DNA from: Pseudogulbenkiania subflava DSM 22618
Lineage (GTDB): Bacteria > Pseudomonadota > Gammaproteobacteria > Burkholderiales > Chromobacteriaceae
Length of the DNA: 64,000 bases
NCBI RefSeq assembly: GCF_900177275.1
Contig: NZ_FXAG01000003.1
Location: 154,774-218,773, forward strand
Reading direction: 5' to 3'
The stretch's first letter is position 1. Each line of letters starts with the position of its first letter. Below the pieces are notes generated by a model. The model saw nothing but the letters and a program-made list of their open reading frames with translations. It did not search any database and was not told the origin of the DNA. The position numbers and the translations under genes are program-made. Shown here piece by piece: positions 61,620-64,000 of this stretch.

Positions 61620-62309
61620 TCAGCGCGGCTGATGGCAATTGATCCTGCGCTCGGCCAACCTCACCAGCAGCGAGAGCAGCAGCGTGACCGCAACGTAGAG
61701 CAGGCCGGCCACGATCAGCGGATCGGTGCTGTAGCTCTGCGCCGAGAAGCGCCGCGCCACCCCGGTCATTTCCAGCACCGTGATCACGCTGGCCAGGGCG
61801 CTGGCCTTGAGCTGCGACACCACTTCGTTGCCCAGCGCCGGGGCGGCGATGCCGATGGCGCGCGGCAGGATGATGTGGACGTAGCTGCCGAAACGGCCCA
61901 TGCCGTAGGCCAGCGCCGCCTCCTTCTCGCCGTGCGGGACCCCGATGATACCGGCGCGCAGGTCTTCTGCCATATAGGCGGCGATATTCAGCGTCAGCGC
62001 CAGCAGCGCGCAGTTGAAGGCGTCGGCCAGCACGAACCACGCCGGCGAGGCGCGCACCGCCTCGAACTGGCTGAAGCCGTAGTAGAGGATGAAGATCTGC
62101 ACCAGGAGCGGAGTGCCGCGAAACAGCGCCGAATAGCCGCGCGCCAGCGCCGCCAGGGTGCGGTTCGGCGACACCCTGGCCACCGCCAGCGGCAGCGCCA
62201 GCAGGAAGCCGCCGAGCGAGGACAGCAACAGCAGCTTGAGCGTGATCCACAGCCCGTCCACTAGCGCCTGGCCATGCTCGAACACGAATCCCAGGTAGTC
62301 GTAAAGCAT
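61620..62309 (-). CDS. Polar amino-acid ABC transporter permease 2 (HisM-like)
   Basis: A 229-residue inner-membrane permease with about five helices. The EAA loop that docks the ATPase is GVPHGEKEAALAYGMGRFGSYVHIILPRAI (about 133-162). FRGTPLLVQIFILYYGF is the family's conserved block. GAGGAGAACGACG precedes the ATG, and the gene starts 11 bases after the preceding permease. Confidence 0.92.
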   Translation of the reverse strand: MLYDYLGFVFEHGQALVDGLWITLKLLLLSSLGGFLLALPLAVARVSPNRTLAALARGYSALFRGTPLLVQIFILYYGFSQFEAVRASPAWFVLADAFNCALLALTLNIAAYMAEDLRAGIIGVPHGEKEAALAYGMGRFGSYVHIILPRAIGIAAPALGNEVVSQLKASALASVITVLEMTGVARRFSAQSYSTDPLIVAGLLYVAVTLLLSLLVRLAERRINCHQPR

Positions 62310-62320
62310 CGTCGTTCTCC

Positions 62321-62989
62321 TCAGCGGAAGCCCTTGTTGGCGGATTTTTCCAGCGCCCCGAACAGCGGGTTGGAGGCGGCCAGCAGCAGCAGGTAGACCA
62401 GCGCCACGGCAGCGTAGAACACGAACGGCTGCTTGGTGTACTGCGCCCCGATCTGCGCCTTGCGCAGCATGTCCTCCAGCCCTACCACCGAGATCAGCGA
62501 GGTGTCCTTGAGCAGCGACTGCCACATGTTGTTGAGGCTGGGCAGCGCGGTGCGCCAGGCCAGCGGCAGGCGGATGAAGCAGAACAGCTGGACGCGGTTC
62601 AGCCCGTACGCCTGGCCGGCCTCGAGCTGGCCGCGACCGACCTCGAGAAAGGCGCCGCGGAACACCTCGGACGAGTACGCCGCGAAGATGATCGACAGCG
62701 CGAACACGCCGCCGAAGAAGGGGCTGATCTCGATCGCGCCGTCGAAATGGTCGGCGAGGAAGTTGGAGAGGCCAAAGTAGAAGATCAGGATGATCAGGAA
62801 CTCCGGGATGCCGCGCAGCACGTTGCTGAGCAAGGTCACCGGGTGGCGCAGCCAGGGGCTTGGCGACAGCTTGGCCCACGCCGCCGTCAGGCCCAGCAGC
62901 AGCCCGAACAACAGCGACGTCAGCGCCAGCTCGATGGTCACCAGCGCCCCGGCCAGGAGCTGGTTGGCGTAGTCGGCCAGATCGTTCAT
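62321..62989 (-). CDS. Polar amino-acid ABC transporter permease 1 (HisQ-like)
   Basis: A 222-residue permease pairing with the next gene. The TM/EAA pattern is VLRGIPEFLIILIFYFGL (about 57-74), AYSSEVFRGAFLEVGRGQLEAGQAYGLNRVQLFCFIRLP (about 105-143) and SLLKDTSLISVVGLEDML. Order on the minus strand is ATPase, binding protein, HisQ-like, HisM-like, PLP lyase. Confidence 0.92.
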   Translation of the reverse strand: MNDLADYANQLLAGALVTIELALTSLLFGLLLGLTAAWAKLSPSPWLRHPVTLLSNVLRGIPEFLIILIFYFGLSNFLADHFDGAIEISPFFGGVFALSIIFAAYSSEVFRGAFLEVGRGQLEAGQAYGLNRVQLFCFIRLPLAWRTALPSLNNMWQSLLKDTSLISVVGLEDMLRKAQIGAQYTKQPFVFYAAVALVYLLLLAASNPLFGALEKSANKGFR

Positions 62990-63044
62990 GGTTGTGTTCC
63001 TCGTGGTGGAAGAGAAGGCCGGCGCGCGGGCGCCGGCCCGGGCC

Positions 63045-63833
63045 TTACCTGGCCGCCACGGGGGCGATGCTGAACGGGAAGTACTGCTTGTTGACCGCGG
63101 CGAAGCTGCCGTTGCCGTGCACGGTGGCGATGGCCTGGTCAAAGCGTGCCTTCAACCTGGCGTCACCCTTGCGCACCGCCACCGCGGTACCCTCGCCGAA
63201 GATTTCCGGGTCGGAAACCGGCTTGCCGACCAGCACGAAGCCGCCCTTTCTGCCTTCCTTGGTGATCCAGTCGAGTCCCACCGTGCTGTCCGCCAGCACC
63301 GCCTGGATGCGGCCGGCCTGCAGGTCGAGCCAGGCCTGGTCGAGGCCCTGGTAGACCTTCATCTCGATGCCCGAGCTGGCGCTGGGCAGGCGCGTCTTCA
63401 GGTAACTCTCGTGGATCGAGCCGCTTTGCACCCCCACCGTCTTGCCGCGCAGCGAAGCCGGGTTGTCGCTGATGCCGATGAGGCCCTTGGCAACGTACTG
63501 CACCGGGGCGATGGTGAAGATACGGCTGAAGTCGACGGTTTTGAGGCGTTCCGGGTTGACCGACATCTGCGCCAGCGCGGCGTCGATCTTGCGCGCCTTG
63601 AGCGCCGGGATCAGCGCGTCGAAGTCCATCGTCACCCACTGGCACTTGACCTGCATGGACTGGCACATCTGCTGGCCCAGTTCGATCTCCATGCCCTTGA
63701 GCTGGCCGCTCGGATCGCGGTATTCGAACGGCGCGTAATCGGCGAGGGTGCCGATGCGGACGACGTCCTGAGCGTAGGCGCTGGAGGTGGCGACGGCGGC
63801 GCCGACGAGCAAGGCTTGAACGATACGTTTCAT
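63045..63833 (-). CDS. Periplasmic amino-acid-binding protein
   Basis: A 262-residue solute-binding protein. The signal peptide is MKRIVQALLVGAAVATSSAYA; the mature part starts DVVRIGTLADYAPFEYRDP and has GMEIELGQQMCQSM, DALIPALKARKIDAALAQMSVNPER and the hinge RGKTVGVQSGSIHESYLK. The family includes cystine, lysine/arginine/ornithine and glutamine binders. Ligand unknown; the adjacent sulfur amino-acid lyase suggests cystine, methionine or a related compound. Confidence 0.92.
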   Translation of the reverse strand: MKRIVQALLVGAAVATSSAYAQDVVRIGTLADYAPFEYRDPSGQLKGMEIELGQQMCQSMQVKCQWVTMDFDALIPALKARKIDAALAQMSVNPERLKTVDFSRIFTIAPVQYVAKGLIGISDNPASLRGKTVGVQSGSIHESYLKTRLPSASSGIEMKVYQGLDQAWLDLQAGRIQAVLADSTVGLDWITKEGRKGGFVLVGKPVSDPEIFGEGTAVAVRKGDARLKARFDQAIATVHGNGSFAAVNKQYFPFSIAPVAAR

Positions 63834-63853
63834 GGTCTATTTCTCCTGGAGTT

Positions 63854-64000
63854 TTACTTGTTGGACATGCTGGACAGGAACTTCTGGAATCGGGGCGACT
63901 TCTGGCTGGCGAACACCTCGTCGGGGCTGCCGTCCTCCTCCACCCGCCCCTGGTGCAGGAACACCACGCGGTTGGCCACCTCGCGCGCGAAACCCATCTC
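63854..64000 (-). CDS. Amino-acid ABC transporter ATPase, C-terminal fragment
   Basis: Runs off the window edge; 48 residues visible. The sequence EMGFAREVANRVVFLHQGR and EDGSPDEVFASQKSPRFQKFL is the H-loop-distal end of a HisP/GlnQ-type ATPase. It lies just upstream of the binding-protein gene on the same strand and completes the transporter. Confidence 0.9.
   Translation of the reverse strand, partial: EMGFAREVANRVVFLHQGRVEEDGSPDEVFASQKSPRFQKFLSSMSNK

Overview
The window is a stretch of chromosome from a high-GC beta-proteobacterium, most likely order Neisseriales and family Chromobacteriaceae (relatives of Chromobacterium and Pseudogulbenkiania). The placement is an inference from the pilOPQ-aroK-aroB order, the metX-metW pair, the PTS remnant (EIIA-Man, HPr, enzyme I) and the protein flavour. 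No rRNA, tRNA, CRISPR array, transposase or phage gene was seen.

Layout. 1-4.5 kb: end of the type IV pilus secretin operon (pilO', pilP, pilQ) running into aroK-aroB. 4.6-5 kb: a free-standing FimV C-terminal domain protein and a bidirectional terminator. 5-18.7 kb: a lipopolysaccharide and cell-surface glycan locus. It holds an orphan UDP-HexNAc 6-dehydrogenase, a plus-strand operon (Mig-14 family, heptosyltransferase, GT4, polysaccharide deacetylase, dead GT2) and a minus-strand set (two GT4, O-antigen ligase, MsbA, a WaaG-like GT4, and a heptosyltransferase with most of its middle deleted). Decay, base-composition shifts and mosaicism mark it as the fast-evolving part of the window. 18.8-22.8 kb: EIIA-HPr-EI phosphorelay and siroheme synthase. 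23-34.8 kb: a diguanylate cyclase, DUF3025, a YihY/BrkB protein, WrbA, AmpG, MetX-MetW, a 60-residue membrane protein, a YhcC-type radical SAM protein and MsrPQ.

35-41 kb: a heat-shock-promoted Hsp20, YbaK, and an iron-uptake operon (P19, cupredoxin, FTR1, membrane polyferredoxin) behind Fur-like boxes; then a Bcr/CflA pump and ArsC. 41.6-46.4 kb: a MarR-controlled tripartite EmrAB-type pump with the same operator at both promoters. 46.8-53.2 kb: the minor pilin operon fimT-pilV-pilW-pilX-pilY1-pilE, which together with pilOPQ shows a type IV pilus. 53.4-64 kb: polA, a LOG-family protein, DUF2782, homoserine kinase, an unrecognised protein, two Lrp-type regulators, and a Cys/Met-metabolism PLP lyase with an amino-acid ABC transporter.

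The most unusual structure is a family of six dispersed intergenic repeats (about 27.28, 28.27, 34.88, 36.25, 46.35 and 52.41 kb). They are modular: three kinds of outer flank, five copies sharing an internal hairpin core, and one pair of loci that looks like an occupied and an empty site. Hairpin arms change in a compensated way between copies, and several outer tips abut the TGA stop codon of the neighbouring gene. I do not recognise this family.
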